Below are positions 43,730 through 52,900 of a stretch of DNA of 64,000 nucleotides, in pieces (within the stretch, counting starts at the first letter, position 1; the number at the start of each line of letters is the position of its first letter). The DNA comes from Flavobacterium gelidicaeli (lineage in GTDB: Bacteria; Bacteroidota; Bacteroidia; Flavobacteriales; Flavobacteriaceae). The stretch spans positions 62,001 through 126,000 of the forward strand of contig NZ_JABSNK010000002.1 of the NCBI RefSeq assembly GCF_013294005.1. The letters are read 5' to 3'. A model generated the notes under the pieces. That model made no database searches and was not told the DNA's origin. It was given only the letters and a program-made list of their open reading frames with translations. The position numbers and the translations under genes were made by a program.

Positions 43730-45526
43730 TTAGGTTATAGTTTTGTAAAAGTCGACAATTTTTTTTGCTTTAGACACACCTATTACCGCAGTAATATCTT
43801 TTTCTGTGGCTAATTTTAATCTTTTTACACTTTTAAAATGCTGAATCAGTGTTAGCATAGTCTTCTCGCCTATTCCGGGAATTGATTCTATTGAAGAATT
43901 TAATGCCGCTTTACTCCGTTTATCGCGATGATGTGTAATCCCAAAACGATGTGCCTCATTTCGCAATTGCTGAATCACTTTTAAAGTTTCTGATTTTTTA
44001 TCTAAATATAAAGGTACTGAGTCCCCAGGATAAAATAACTCCTCTAGTCTTTTTGCAATTCCGATTATTGCAATTTTTCCACGCAACTCTAAATCATCTA
44101 AACTCTTTAACGCTGCTGATAATTGCCCTTTACCTCCATCAATAATAATTAAGTTAGGCAACGGTTCATTTTCATCAAGTAACCTTTTGTACCTCCTATA
44201 AACTACCTCTGTCATAGAGGCAAAATCATCTGGTCCTTCGACTGTTTTTATATTAAAATGACGGTAATCTTTTTTACTGGGCTTTCCATCTTTAAAAACC
44301 ACACAAGCAGCAACAGGATTTGTACCCTGAATATTAGAATTGTCAAAACACTCAATATGCCTTGGTTCAACAGGTAATCGCAAGTCTTTTTGCATTTGCG
44401 CCATGATCCTGTTAGTATGCCTATCAGGGTCAACGATTTGTAATTGCTTTAATTGCTCAATGCGGTAAAATTTTGCATTGCGAATCGATAAGTCTAAAAT
44501 TTGTTTTTTATCCCCAAGTTGCGGTACTGTCACTTTTATTTGTTCGCCCAAATCTACTTTAAAAGGCACAATAATTTCTTTAGACAATAACTGAAAGCGC
44601 TCCCTTAGCTCTATTATGGCTAGTTCTAATAATTCTTCATCAGTTTCTTCCAGTTTTTTCTTAATTTCCATGGTGTGCGAGCGAATAATAGCACCATGCG
44701 AAATTTGTAAAAAGTTTACAAAACCTGCCGCTTCGTCTGATATGATTGAGAAAACGTCTATGTTAGTGATTTTTGGGTTCACAATCGTAGAACGCGATTG
44801 ATAATTCTCAAGTACTTCTATTTTTTCTTTTATTTTTTGTGCTTCTTCAAAGTGCATGTCTTGAGCAAGTTCAATCATTACCCGTTTAAAATCCTTCATG
44901 CTTTCCTTGAAATTCCCTTTTAGTATTTCCCGAATAGCATCTACTTGTTTTTGATAATTTTCTAAACTTTCATACCCTTCACAAGGCCCTTTACAATTGC
45001 CAATATGATACTCTAAACAAACTTTAAATTTACCGCTATCAATATTCGATTGGCTTAAATCATAATTACATGTTCGTAAAGGGTACAATTCTTTTATCAA
45101 TTCTAAAATAGTGTTAACTGTTTTAAAACTAGTATACGGGCCAAAATATTCAGAGCCATCCTTAATCATCCTTCTAGTGGCAAAAATGCGAGAGAAAGGC
45201 TCTTTCTTGATGCAAATCCAAGGGTAACTTTTATCATCACGTAGTAAAACATTGTAACGCGGTTGCAATGTTTTTATCAGGTTATTTTCTAATAAAAGCG
45301 CATCAGTTTCTGTAGGAACTACAATGTGCTTTATTGTTACTATTTTCTTAACCAATACGTTTGTTTTGGCCGTATCGTGAATTTTATTAAAATACGAAGC
45401 AACTCGTTTTTTTAGATTTTTTGCTTTACCCACATATAAAATTTTCCCTTCTTTATCATAATATTGATAAACGCCAGGACTATCTGGTAGAGTTTGTATC
45501 TGGAGCTGGAGAGTTGGTTTATCCAT
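43730..45526 (-). CDS. uvrC: Excinuclease ABC subunit C
   Basis: 598 residues. A GIY-YIG nuclease domain at ~16-95 (SPGVYQYYDKEGKILYVGKA), a Cys-rich cluster (LRTCNYDLSQ, CLEYHIGNCKGPC) suggesting an iron-sulfur or zinc site, a UVR helix pair (~205-240), the RNase H-like C-terminal nuclease (ECFDNSNIQGTNPVA, IDGGKGQL), and a HhH tail (IPGIGEKTMLTLIQHF). It makes both incisions in nucleotide excision repair. It is divergent from the AstE/AspA-like gene. Confidence 0.98.
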   Translation of the reverse strand: MDKPTLQLQIQTLPDSPGVYQYYDKEGKILYVGKAKNLKKRVASYFNKIHDTAKTNVLVKKIVTIKHIVVPTETDALLLENNLIKTLQPRYNVLLRDDKSYPWICIKKEPFSRIFATRRMIKDGSEYFGPYTSFKTVNTILELIKELYPLRTCNYDLSQSNIDSGKFKVCLEYHIGNCKGPCEGYESLENYQKQVDAIREILKGNFKESMKDFKRVMIELAQDMHFEEAQKIKEKIEVLENYQSRSTIVNPKITNIDVFSIISDEAAGFVNFLQISHGAIIRSHTMEIKKKLEETDEELLELAIIELRERFQLLSKEIIVPFKVDLGEQIKVTVPQLGDKKQILDLSIRNAKFYRIEQLKQLQIVDPDRHTNRIMAQMQKDLRLPVEPRHIECFDNSNIQGTNPVAACVVFKDGKPSKKDYRHFNIKTVEGPDDFASMTEVVYRRYKRLLDENEPLPNLIIIDGGKGQLSAALKSLDDLELRGKIAIIGIAKRLEELFYPGDSVPLYLDKKSETLKVIQQLRNEAHRFGITHHRDKRSKAALNSSIESIPGIGEKTMLTLIQHFKSVKRLKLATEKDITAVIGVSKAKKIVDFYKTIT

Positions 45527-45663
45527 TGTGTTTTTATTTCAAAAAAGATGCCGTTTACTGCAACTTTCCTATTTGAGGGTGTTAATTTTACAAACCTCTG
45601 CTTATTTATTTTCAAATTTACGAATTCAAAATAATTATTTCTATTTTTAGCTTTTAATTCAAT

Positions 45664-46641
45664 ATGAAAAACGCAAAAACCATTACCATCCTAGGAGAAA
45701 CTATTTTGCCAGGACAAAGCAAAACCATTAACATGGAAATCGCAAAACTCCATAACGCTACAAAACTTAAGATTCCAATAATTGTACAGCGTTCTAAAAT
45801 TGACGGCCCTACAGTTCTTTTTTCTGCTGGAATTCATGGTGACGAAATAAATGGTGTTGAAATTGTTCGTCAGCTAGTTTCTAAAAAAATCAATAAACCA
45901 AAACGAGGTACAACTATTTGTATTCCAGTAATAAATATGTTTGGTTTTGTAAATATGTCGCGTCAATTTCCAGATGGTAGGGATTTAAATAGGGTTTTTC
46001 CTGGAAGTAAAAAAGGGTCACTCGCTAGTCGTTTTGCCTTTCACCTTCTTACTGAAATTATGCCTGTTGTTGATTATGCAGTCGATTTTCATGCGGGTGG
46101 CGCGAGTAGATTTAATGCCCCTCAAATAAGACTTGCTCCTAATAATGAAGATCTTAAAGATTTAGCCGATGCTTTTAATGCCCCTTTTACTTTATATTCA
46201 AAAAACATTGGTGGAACTTTTAGAAATGCTAGTCAAAAACTAAATGTAAAAATGCTGCTTTTTGAAGGCGGAAAATCACTTGACATTAATTATCCTGTTG
46301 CTGATGCCGGTGTTGAAGGTGCCAAAAGAATCCTGCAACATCTTGATATGTTAGACTCAAAACACTTTAATGAAGATCAAAACAAGAAAACAATATATAT
46401 AGAAAAATCAGCATGGATTCGTGCTAAATGCTCTGGATTATTACATGACAATGGTTATGTAGGTGCATTTGTTACCAAAGGAACCGTTCTAGCTACTATT
46501 ACTGATCCTTTTGGGAAATTTGAGCGTAAAATAAAAGCCCCAAATGACGGGTATATTATCAATGCAAACCAAGCACCTATTGTTTATCAAGGTGATGCTG
46601 TTTATCATATTTCAAAGACGCTTATAAATGCCAAACACTAA
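45664..46641 (+). CDS. Succinylglutamate desuccinylase/aspartoacylase family hydrolase
   Basis: 325 residues. The zinc ligands of this M14-like family are present: H58 and E61 in AGIHGDEINGVE, and H143 in DFHAGGASR. A catalytic Glu lies in FEGGKS. The C-terminal ~90 residues form the usual beta barrel (IRAKCSGLLHDNG, TITDPFG). It removes an acyl group from an amino acid or peptide, but the substrate is unknown. Relatives are often next to rimK, which is not here. It overlaps the 5-formyl-THF cyclo-ligase gene by 14 bases, so they are co-expressed. Confidence 0.88.
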   Translation: MKNAKTITILGETILPGQSKTINMEIAKLHNATKLKIPIIVQRSKIDGPTVLFSAGIHGDEINGVEIVRQLVSKKINKPKRGTTICIPVINMFGFVNMSRQFPDGRDLNRVFPGSKKGSLASRFAFHLLTEIMPVVDYAVDFHAGGASRFNAPQIRLAPNNEDLKDLADAFNAPFTLYSKNIGGTFRNASQKLNVKMLLFEGGKSLDINYPVADAGVEGAKRILQHLDMLDSKHFNEDQNKKTIYIEKSAWIRAKCSGLLHDNGYVGAFVTKGTVLATITDPFGKFERKIKAPNDGYIINANQAPIVYQGDAVYHISKTLINAKH

Positions 46642-47197
46642 AACAGAACTCCGAAAGAAATACAAAAATCTTCGACAAAATCTTTCCGAAATTGAAATTG
46701 AAGAGAATAGTTTGGCTATCGCCAATAAGTTACTGACGCTTCCTATTTGGGATAAAATTTATTTTCATGTTTTCCTTCCTATAGTAGAACATAAAGAAGT
46801 GGATACTGAGTTGATTCTACACTTACTTTCCGGAAAAGACAAAGAAATTATTGTTTCAAAAGCCGACTTTGAGACCCGAATAATGACTCATTTTTTACTT
46901 ACAGATAATACCCGAATTAAGAAGAATGCCTATAACATTCCAGAACCCGTAGACGGAATCGAAGTGCCTTCAAAAAAAATAGACGTGGTTTTTATTCCGC
47001 TTTTAGCATTTGATAAAAAAGGAAATAGAGTAGGATATGGCAAAGGGTTTTATGATAAATTTTTAGCCGAATGCAAACCTGAAGTAATTAAAATAGGATT
47101 ATCCTTCTTTGAAGCCGAAACAATAATTTCGGATATTTTTGAAGGCGATGTACAACTCGATTATTGCATCACTCCAGAAACCACTTATCGATTTTAA
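46628..47197 (+). CDS. 5-formyltetrahydrofolate cyclo-ligase
   Basis: 189 residues. RKKYKNLRQNLS at the N-terminus binds ATP, FIPLLAFDKKGNRVGYGKGFYDKFL is the family signature, and LDYCITPET is near the C-terminus. It converts 5-formyl-THF to 5,10-methenyl-THF in folate recycling. It starts inside the end of the upstream hydrolase gene. No clear terminator is seen before the cobalamin riboswitch begins ~60 bases on. Confidence 0.93.
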   Translation: MPNTKTELRKKYKNLRQNLSEIEIEENSLAIANKLLTLPIWDKIYFHVFLPIVEHKEVDTELILHLLSGKDKEIIVSKADFETRIMTHFLLTDNTRIKKNAYNIPEPVDGIEVPSKKIDVVFIPLLAFDKKGNRVGYGKGFYDKFLAECKPEVIKIGLSFFEAETIISDIFEGDVQLDYCITPETTYRF

Positions 47198-47254
47198 AGT
47201 GGCCATCACTTTTATTTAATATAAAATCACTAATATTGCCCCGCATTTTGGTTG

Positions 47255-47425
47255 TATTTATTTCAAGTAGATACATTAAAAGGGAATCAGGTGTAAATCC
47301 TGAACAGTTCCCGCTGCTGTAAGTTCTTCCTGTTAAACAGGACATGCTTTTTAAAATTACCACTGTCAGATTTTTTGATGGGAAGGTTTAAAAAGTGGAA
47401 TGAGTCAGAAGACCTGCCAAGAAGC
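47255..47425 (+). promoter_or_regulatory. Cobalamin (adenosylcobalamin-type) riboswitch aptamer
   Basis: The conserved blocks appear in order: AAAAGGGAATCAGGTGTAAA at about 47277-47296, the B12-box region CAGTTCCCGCTGCTGT (ending ~47320), CCACTG at 47360-47365 paired with AGTGG at ~47394, GGGAAGG at 47380-47386, and AGTCAGAAGACCTGCC at 47403-47418. The last two blocks are diagnostic. It sits ~115 bases upstream of a lipoprotein gene on the same strand and should repress that gene when cobalamin is plentiful. Confidence 0.95.
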
Positions 47426-47432
47426 ACAACAA

Positions 47433-47458
47433 CAAAGCTTTCGGGAGTTATAGCTTTG
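47433..47458 (+). promoter_or_regulatory. Hairpin after the cobalamin aptamer, probable expression platform
   Basis: CAAAGCT and AGCTTTG pair across TTCGGGAGTTAT directly after the aptamer. No T tract follows, so control is more likely at translation or through a loop-loop contact than by intrinsic termination. Confidence 0.6.
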
Positions 47459-47541
47459 GGGTAGATTTTCTATTCCTATATTTTATTCCTTATTGTTTTG
47501 TAATTAAGTTAATCACAATTATTAATTTTAATACAATTCAA

Positions 47542-48684
47542 ATGCAAAACAAACTAACCAATTACATTTTTCTGCTTTTTTGTGGCTTCACGCTGCTCAC
47601 ATCATGTACTAACACTGATGATCCTACAATTACACCAATTCAATTTGCCGAAGTAGAGTATCAAGGTGTTTATGAACTAATAATAGGAGACACTTTAAAA
47701 ATCACTCCTGAAATTCTAAACTTACCTGAGGGTGCAAGTTTTGAATGGTCAAAAAATGACGAATCAATCGCGACAACTCAAAGTTTAAATTATGTACCTC
47801 AAATAGCTGAAAATTTCACACTTAAATTTAAAGTAACAGCAAGCAATACTATTGAGCGCAGTTATCAAATTAAATTGATAGATCCTTATGCTTTATATTT
47901 TCGTCCAAAAACGGAAACAAGTACTGAATTCATTACTAAAATAATGGAATACAAACCGGCGCCAGGACAGTTTATAAATGCTGGTTTTGGAACTCCAGAA
48001 TATGCCGAAAAAATAATTGGAAACAAGACAAACACGCTTTCATTAGGTGCGTGGGGAGGTTATGTAATTTTTAGTTTTGATCATACAATTGAAAATCGTG
48101 TAGATCAAAAAGATTTTGTGGTTTATGGAAATGCATTTAAAGGACTCTCTGAACCTGGAATTGTACAAGTTTCCTTTGACGAAAATGGAAATGGCCTTGC
48201 CGATGATACTTGGTACGAACTAGCAGGAAGTAATTATTTTAAAGAGCGAACAATTCTTAATTATGAAACTACCTATGTAAATCCAGAGGAATATGCTAAT
48301 GTTTTATGGACAGACAACAAAGGAAGTGCAGATAATGTTACTGTAAACACTTACCACAAACAAAACTACTTTCCGTTATTTATTGCTGAGAAAAAAGAAG
48401 TTACATTTAAAGGAACGCGCGTTTTCCCTATTGTAAATCCAGGCAGCTACGTTACGATTGATGCCTTAGAATGGGGATATGTTGATAATTATGACGCTGA
48501 ATACAGCACTTATGGAGGAAATGCCATGGAGATTGACTGGGCTGTAAACATTCAATCTAAATCAGTTAAATTAAAAGGTATCGATTTTGTAAAAGTTTAC
48601 ACTGGTGCACAATACAATGCAGGTTGGCTAGGTGAGTTATCTACAGAAGTAAAAGGCGCTTCAGATCTTTCTATGGTAAAATAA
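47542..48684 (+). CDS. Cobalamin-riboswitch-controlled surface lipoprotein
   Basis: 380 residues. The signal peptide ends in a lipobox LLTSC with C22, followed by acidic residues (TNTDDP), as in surface-exposed Bacteroidota lipoproteins. Residues ~40-110 look like a PKD/Ig-like beta domain. The rest is an uncharacterised domain with FVVYGNAFKGLSEPGIVQVS and ENGNGLADDTWYELAGS. Control by the riboswitch upstream indicates a part in B12 capture or a B12-sparing reaction. Comparable lipoproteins occur next to BtuB-type receptors in Bacteroidota B12 loci (from memory), but no receptor, BtuG-like propeller or ABC importer is present here. Binding cobalamin at the surface is inference. Confidence 0.88.
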   Translation: MQNKLTNYIFLLFCGFTLLTSCTNTDDPTITPIQFAEVEYQGVYELIIGDTLKITPEILNLPEGASFEWSKNDESIATTQSLNYVPQIAENFTLKFKVTASNTIERSYQIKLIDPYALYFRPKTETSTEFITKIMEYKPAPGQFINAGFGTPEYAEKIIGNKTNTLSLGAWGGYVIFSFDHTIENRVDQKDFVVYGNAFKGLSEPGIVQVSFDENGNGLADDTWYELAGSNYFKERTILNYETTYVNPEEYANVLWTDNKGSADNVTVNTYHKQNYFPLFIAEKKEVTFKGTRVFPIVNPGSYVTIDALEWGYVDNYDAEYSTYGGNAMEIDWAVNIQSKSVKLKGIDFVKVYTGAQYNAGWLGELSTEVKGASDLSMVK

Positions 48685-48702
48685 AAAGGTACTATTTTTA
48701 AA

Positions 48703-48747
48703 TATATACAAAAGGCAGTGATTAATAGTCACTGCCTTTTGTATATA
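48703..48747. terminator. Long perfect hairpin after the lipoprotein gene
   Basis: Two 19-base perfectly complementary arms (TATATACAAAAGGCAGTGA and its complement) flank a 7-base loop. The arms contain both A and T tracts, so it can terminate in either direction. Confidence 0.85.
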
Positions 48748-48772
48748 ATAGTTGTTGAAAAACGGAAACGCT

Positions 48773-48847
48773 AGCCCTGATGGAAACGGCATCCTGTTGT
48801 GGCAGTGTTTGCCACAAGAGATATAGTGTACAGCAGGAAATTGCTCC
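48773..48847 (+). ncRNA. Structured RNA element 3 (flavo-1-like)
   Basis: AGCCCTGATGGAAACGGCATCC and AGTGTACAGCAGGAAATT-GCTCC flank a central stem TTGTGGCA/TGCCACAA (48797-48804 with 48810-48817) with loop GTGTT. CCTG (48776-48779) pairs with CAGG (48834-48837). It lies between the 3' ends of the B12 lipoprotein gene and lspA. No good promoter box is seen just upstream. Confidence 0.7.
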
Positions 48848-48866
48848 TATAAACAACCGCAATATC

Positions 48867-49463
48867 TTATTTATTGAATGCTTTTTTATTGAAAAATATT
48901 AATATTCCTACTCCAACACATATTGCCATATCAGCAACGTTGAAAATTGCGTTGAAAAAAGTAAAGTCTCTTCCTCCCCAAAACGGCAACCAGCTAGGCA
49001 AATTTCCGTGCCAAAAAGGGAAATAAAACATGTCAACTACTTTACCATGAAAATACTTTCCGTAAGGTTGATCTGTAAATAGGGTTGCTAATTGCTGGTG
49101 ACTGTCGTCAAAAATAACACCGTAAAAAACAGAATCAATGATGTTCCCAAAAGCTCCCGCAAGTATCAAAGCGATAGCAACAACGAGATAATTAGAACTG
49201 TGTTTTCTTTCAATAGAATCCCACAACCAATAACCTATACCGCCTACGGCAGCTAATCTAAATAATGTTAGAAAAAGTTTACCGTATGTTCCTGGAATTT
49301 CGGTTCCCCAAGCCATTCCTTCGTTTTCTATAAACAGGATTTTAAACCAGTCAAAAACTTGAACTTCTTCACCTAATATAAAATTAGTTTTTACAAATAT
49401 TTTAGAGACTTGATCAATGATTAATATGATGAAGATAAGTAGATACGCTTTTCGTAATGACAT
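48867..49463 (-). CDS. lspA: Lipoprotein signal peptidase (signal peptidase II)
   Basis: 198 residues, four predicted membrane segments. Catalytic aspartates D110 (GAFGNIIDSVFYG) and D178 (FNVADMAICVG) are present, and the N-terminal IIDQVSK motif is conserved. There is a longer periplasmic loop (~117-170) than in E. coli LspA, as in other Bacteroidota. It cleaves prolipoproteins after lipidation; this window alone encodes several lipobox proteins. It is third in an ileS-DksA-lspA run, though a terminator lies before it. Confidence 0.96.
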   Translation of the reverse strand: MSLRKAYLLIFIILIIDQVSKIFVKTNFILGEEVQVFDWFKILFIENEGMAWGTEIPGTYGKLFLTLFRLAAVGGIGYWLWDSIERKHSSNYLVVAIALILAGAFGNIIDSVFYGVIFDDSHQQLATLFTDQPYGKYFHGKVVDMFYFPFWHGNLPSWLPFWGGRDFTFFNAIFNVADMAICVGVGILIFFNKKAFNK

Positions 49464-49503
49464 TGTGAGAATTTTAATTGGCGCAAAAATAGGTAAATTC
49501 TAA

Positions 49504-49564
49504 AAAAATAAATCCCAAATACCAATAATTTTATAACTATTTGTTGGTATCTGGGATTATTTTA
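49504..49564 (-). terminator. Terminator after the DksA-like gene
   Basis: Minus strand AATCCCAGATACCAA, 20-base AT loop, TTGGTATTTGGGATT and a T-rich tail, with one mismatch in the stem. lspA lies beyond it and needs read-through or its own promoter. Confidence 0.75.
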
Positions 49565-49584
49565 ATGCTGCAATTTTAAATTTC

Positions 49585-49965
49585 TTATCGTTGCAGGTTT
49601 TTAGCTTCTATACTCATCGTTGCATGAGGAACAATTTTTAATCTTTCTTTACTGATTAGCTTACCAGTTACTTTGCATAAACCGTATGTTTTATTTTCTA
49701 CACGGAATAATGCATTTTTCAAGTCTCTTATAAACTTCTCTTGACGTATTGCTAATTGTGAATTGGCTTCTTTAGACATGCTTTCGCTTCCTTCTTCAAA
49801 TGCTTTGAATGTAGGAGAGGTATCATCAGTCCCATTATTCAAGTCATTCATGTAAGCACTTTTTATCAAATCTAAATCTACTTGAGCCTTGTCAATTTTC
49901 TTTAGAATTATATCCTTGAACTCTGCTAAGTCGGCGTCAGAGTATCGTGTTGCTTCGTCTACCAT
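49585..49965 (-). CDS. DksA/TraR-family protein lacking most of the zinc finger
   Basis: 126 residues: a coiled-coil N-terminal two-thirds and a C-terminal globular region YGLCKVTGKLISKERLKIVPHAT. In canonical DksA four Cys in CxxC-x17-CxxC hold zinc; here only C97 remains and the others are T100, S118 and A121. The surrounding fold residues (YG, G-L-I-ERL--P-A) are well preserved, so it likely folds without zinc. DksA-type proteins enter the RNA polymerase secondary channel and act with ppGpp. The coiled-coil tip does not show an obvious DxxDxA. It lies seven bases after ileS. Confidence 0.88.
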   Translation of the reverse strand: MVDEATRYSDADLAEFKDIILKKIDKAQVDLDLIKSAYMNDLNNGTDDTSPTFKAFEEGSESMSKEANSQLAIRQEKFIRDLKNALFRVENKTYGLCKVTGKLISKERLKIVPHATMSIEAKNLQR

Positions 49966-49972
49966 GGGTTTG

Positions 49973-52900
49973 TTATTTAGTTATTGTTATCTTGGTTATT
50001 ATGTCATCAAATTCTATTTCAATTCCTTCAGGTAACGCTGCTGTAAAAATTAATTCCTCAGTCAGTGTTTCTGATTTTATATAGTCTGCATTTACTTGAA
50101 CTGCTTCTTCTAGCGTCGCGTTATTTTGTAAGTAGACTTTTATTTTATCTGTTACTTCAAATCCGGAATCCTTTCTAAGATTCTGAATTCTATTCACTAA
50201 TTCTCTTGCTATCCCTTCTTTTTTCAATTCAGGAGAGATTACAATGTCAAGTGCAACGGTGATTCCGTTTGAATTTGCAACCAACCAGCCCTCTATATCT
50301 TGGGATGTAATCTCTACATCTTCCAAAGTTAAAGTTATACTATTTCCTGCAATTACAGTTTCAATAGTACCCTTTGCCTCTATCTCGTTAATTTGATCTG
50401 CAGAAAAACCTTGTATCTGCTTAGCTATCAAGCCCATATCTTTACCGAAACGAGGGCCTAAAGCTTTAAAATTAGGTTTTATTTGCTTTACTAAAACCCC
50501 TGACGCATCGTCTAGAAGTAAGATTTCTTTAACATTAACCTCTGCTTTTATTAGGTCAGAAACCGCCTCTATTTCAGCTCTTTGGTTCTCGTCAAGAACT
50601 GGTATCATTACCTTTTGTAATGGCTGACGCACTTTAATCATTTCCTTTTTACGTAGTGATAACACTAGTGAAGAAATGGTTTGCGCTTTTTGCATTTTAC
50701 TCTCTAACGATTTATTAACAAAGTTTTCAACGTATTTTGGAAACTCTGCCAAATGTACACTATCGAACTTTTCAGACTGTGTTGCTTGCGTTAAGTCTCT
50801 GTAAAGTTTGTCCATGAAGAACGGTGCAATGGGTGCACTTAACTTACTTACGGTTAACAAACAGGTATACAAAGTTTGGTATGCAGCAATTTTATCTTGT
50901 GCATATTCCCCTTTCCAAAAACGACGACGACACAAACGAACGTACCAATTGCTTAAGTTTTCTTGAACGAAATCAGAGATAGCACGTGCTGCTTTTGTAG
51001 GCTCGTAATCTGCATAAAAACCATCAACATCTTTCACTAACGTATTCAACGCTGAGATGATCCATTGATCAATTTCTGGTCTTTCGTTTACCGGAATCTC
51101 CGCTTCTTCATATTTGAATCCATCAATGTTTGCATACAAACTAAAGAAAGAATACGTATTGTATAATGTTCCAAAGAATTTACGACGCACCTCAGCAATT
51201 CCCTCTAAGTCAAACTTTAAGTTGTCCCAAGGATTTGCATTAGAGATCATGTACCATCTTGTGGCATCAGGACCGTATTCATTTAATGTTTCAAATGGAT
51301 CTGCAGCATTCCCTAAACGTTTAGACATTTTTTGTCCGTTTTTGTCTAGTACTAAACCATTAGAAACCACATTTTTATAAGCAACTTTATCAAAAACTAA
51401 AGTAGCAATCGCGTGTAAGGTATAAAACCATCCACGTGTTTGATCTACTCCTTCTGCAATAAAATCAGCTGGGAAGTCATTGTTTTGATCTATTTTATCT
51501 TTGTTTTCAAAAGGGTAATGCCATTGTGCATAAGGCATTGAACCAGAATCAAACCATACATCAATTAAATCAGCTTCACGCGTCATTGGTTTTCCAGATG
51601 GAGAAAGTAAAGTGATTTCATCTACTACATTTTTATGTAAATCGATTAAATCATAATTGCTTTCGTCCATATTTCCAATTTCGAAACCTTTAAAAGGATT
51701 TTCTTTTTGAACACCAGCAGCGATCGATTTTTCTATTTCATTGTATAATTCTTCAACAGAACCTATTAGAATTTCTTCTTGTTTGTCTTCTGTTCTCCAA
51801 ATTGGTAATGGAATCCCCCAGAACCTAGAGCGAGATAAATTCCAGTCATTAGCATTTTTAATCCAGTTCCCAAAACGGCCTTCTCCAGTCGATTTTGGCT
51901 TCCAGTTAATCGTTTCGTTCAATTCGAACATTCTGTCTCTAACTTCTGTGATTTTTATAAACCAAGAATCTAGCGGATAGTATAAGATAGGCTTGTCTGT
52001 TCTCCAACAATGCGGGTAACTGTGAACGTATTTCTCTACTTTGAATGCTTTGTTTTCTTCTTTTAACTGAATAGCAATTTCTACGTCTAAGGAACGTTCT
52101 GGAGCCTCACCATCGTCATAATATTCGTTCTTAACATACTTACCTGAATAATCACCTAATCCTTCGATGAATTTTCCTTGTAAGTTTACTAATGGTACCG
52201 GAGTACCATCTGCATCCAAAACTAACATTGGTGGTACTTCTGGAGTAGCTTCTTTGGCTACTTTTGCATCATCAGCACCAAATGTTGGTGACGTATGTAC
52301 AATTCCTGTTCCATCTTCTGTTGTAACGAAATCACCCGAAATTACTCTAAAAGCATTTTCAGCGTTTTGATACGGCAATACCAACGGCATTAATTGCTCG
52401 TATTTGATTCCGACTAAGTCTGCCCCTTTTGCCTCAGCAATAACTTGGAATGGGATTTTCTTGTCTCCTCCTTTGTAATTATCAAAATCTGCAGCTTCTT
52501 CGCTAGCAAAGAAACCTTTGCCAAATTGTTTTCCAACTAAGTTTTTAGCCAGAACTACATTTGTAGGTAAGAAAGTATATTGATTGAATGTTTTTACAAC
52601 TACATAATCAATTTTTGGTCCAACTGTAAGCGCTGTATTTGACGGTAAGGTCCATGGAGTAGTGGTCCAAGCCAAGATTAAGATCTCTCCTAATCCTTGC
52701 CAAGCAGCAGGTAAAGTTTCATTGATTACTTTGAATTGCGCCACAACGGTTGTATCCGTAACATCACGGTAACTTCCTGGTTGATTCACCTCGTGAGAAG
52801 ATAATCCAGTTCCTGCTTTTGGAGAATATGGTTGAATAGTGTAGCCTTTGTACATCAAATCTTTGCTATAGATTTGTTTCAAAAGCCACCAAACGGTTTC

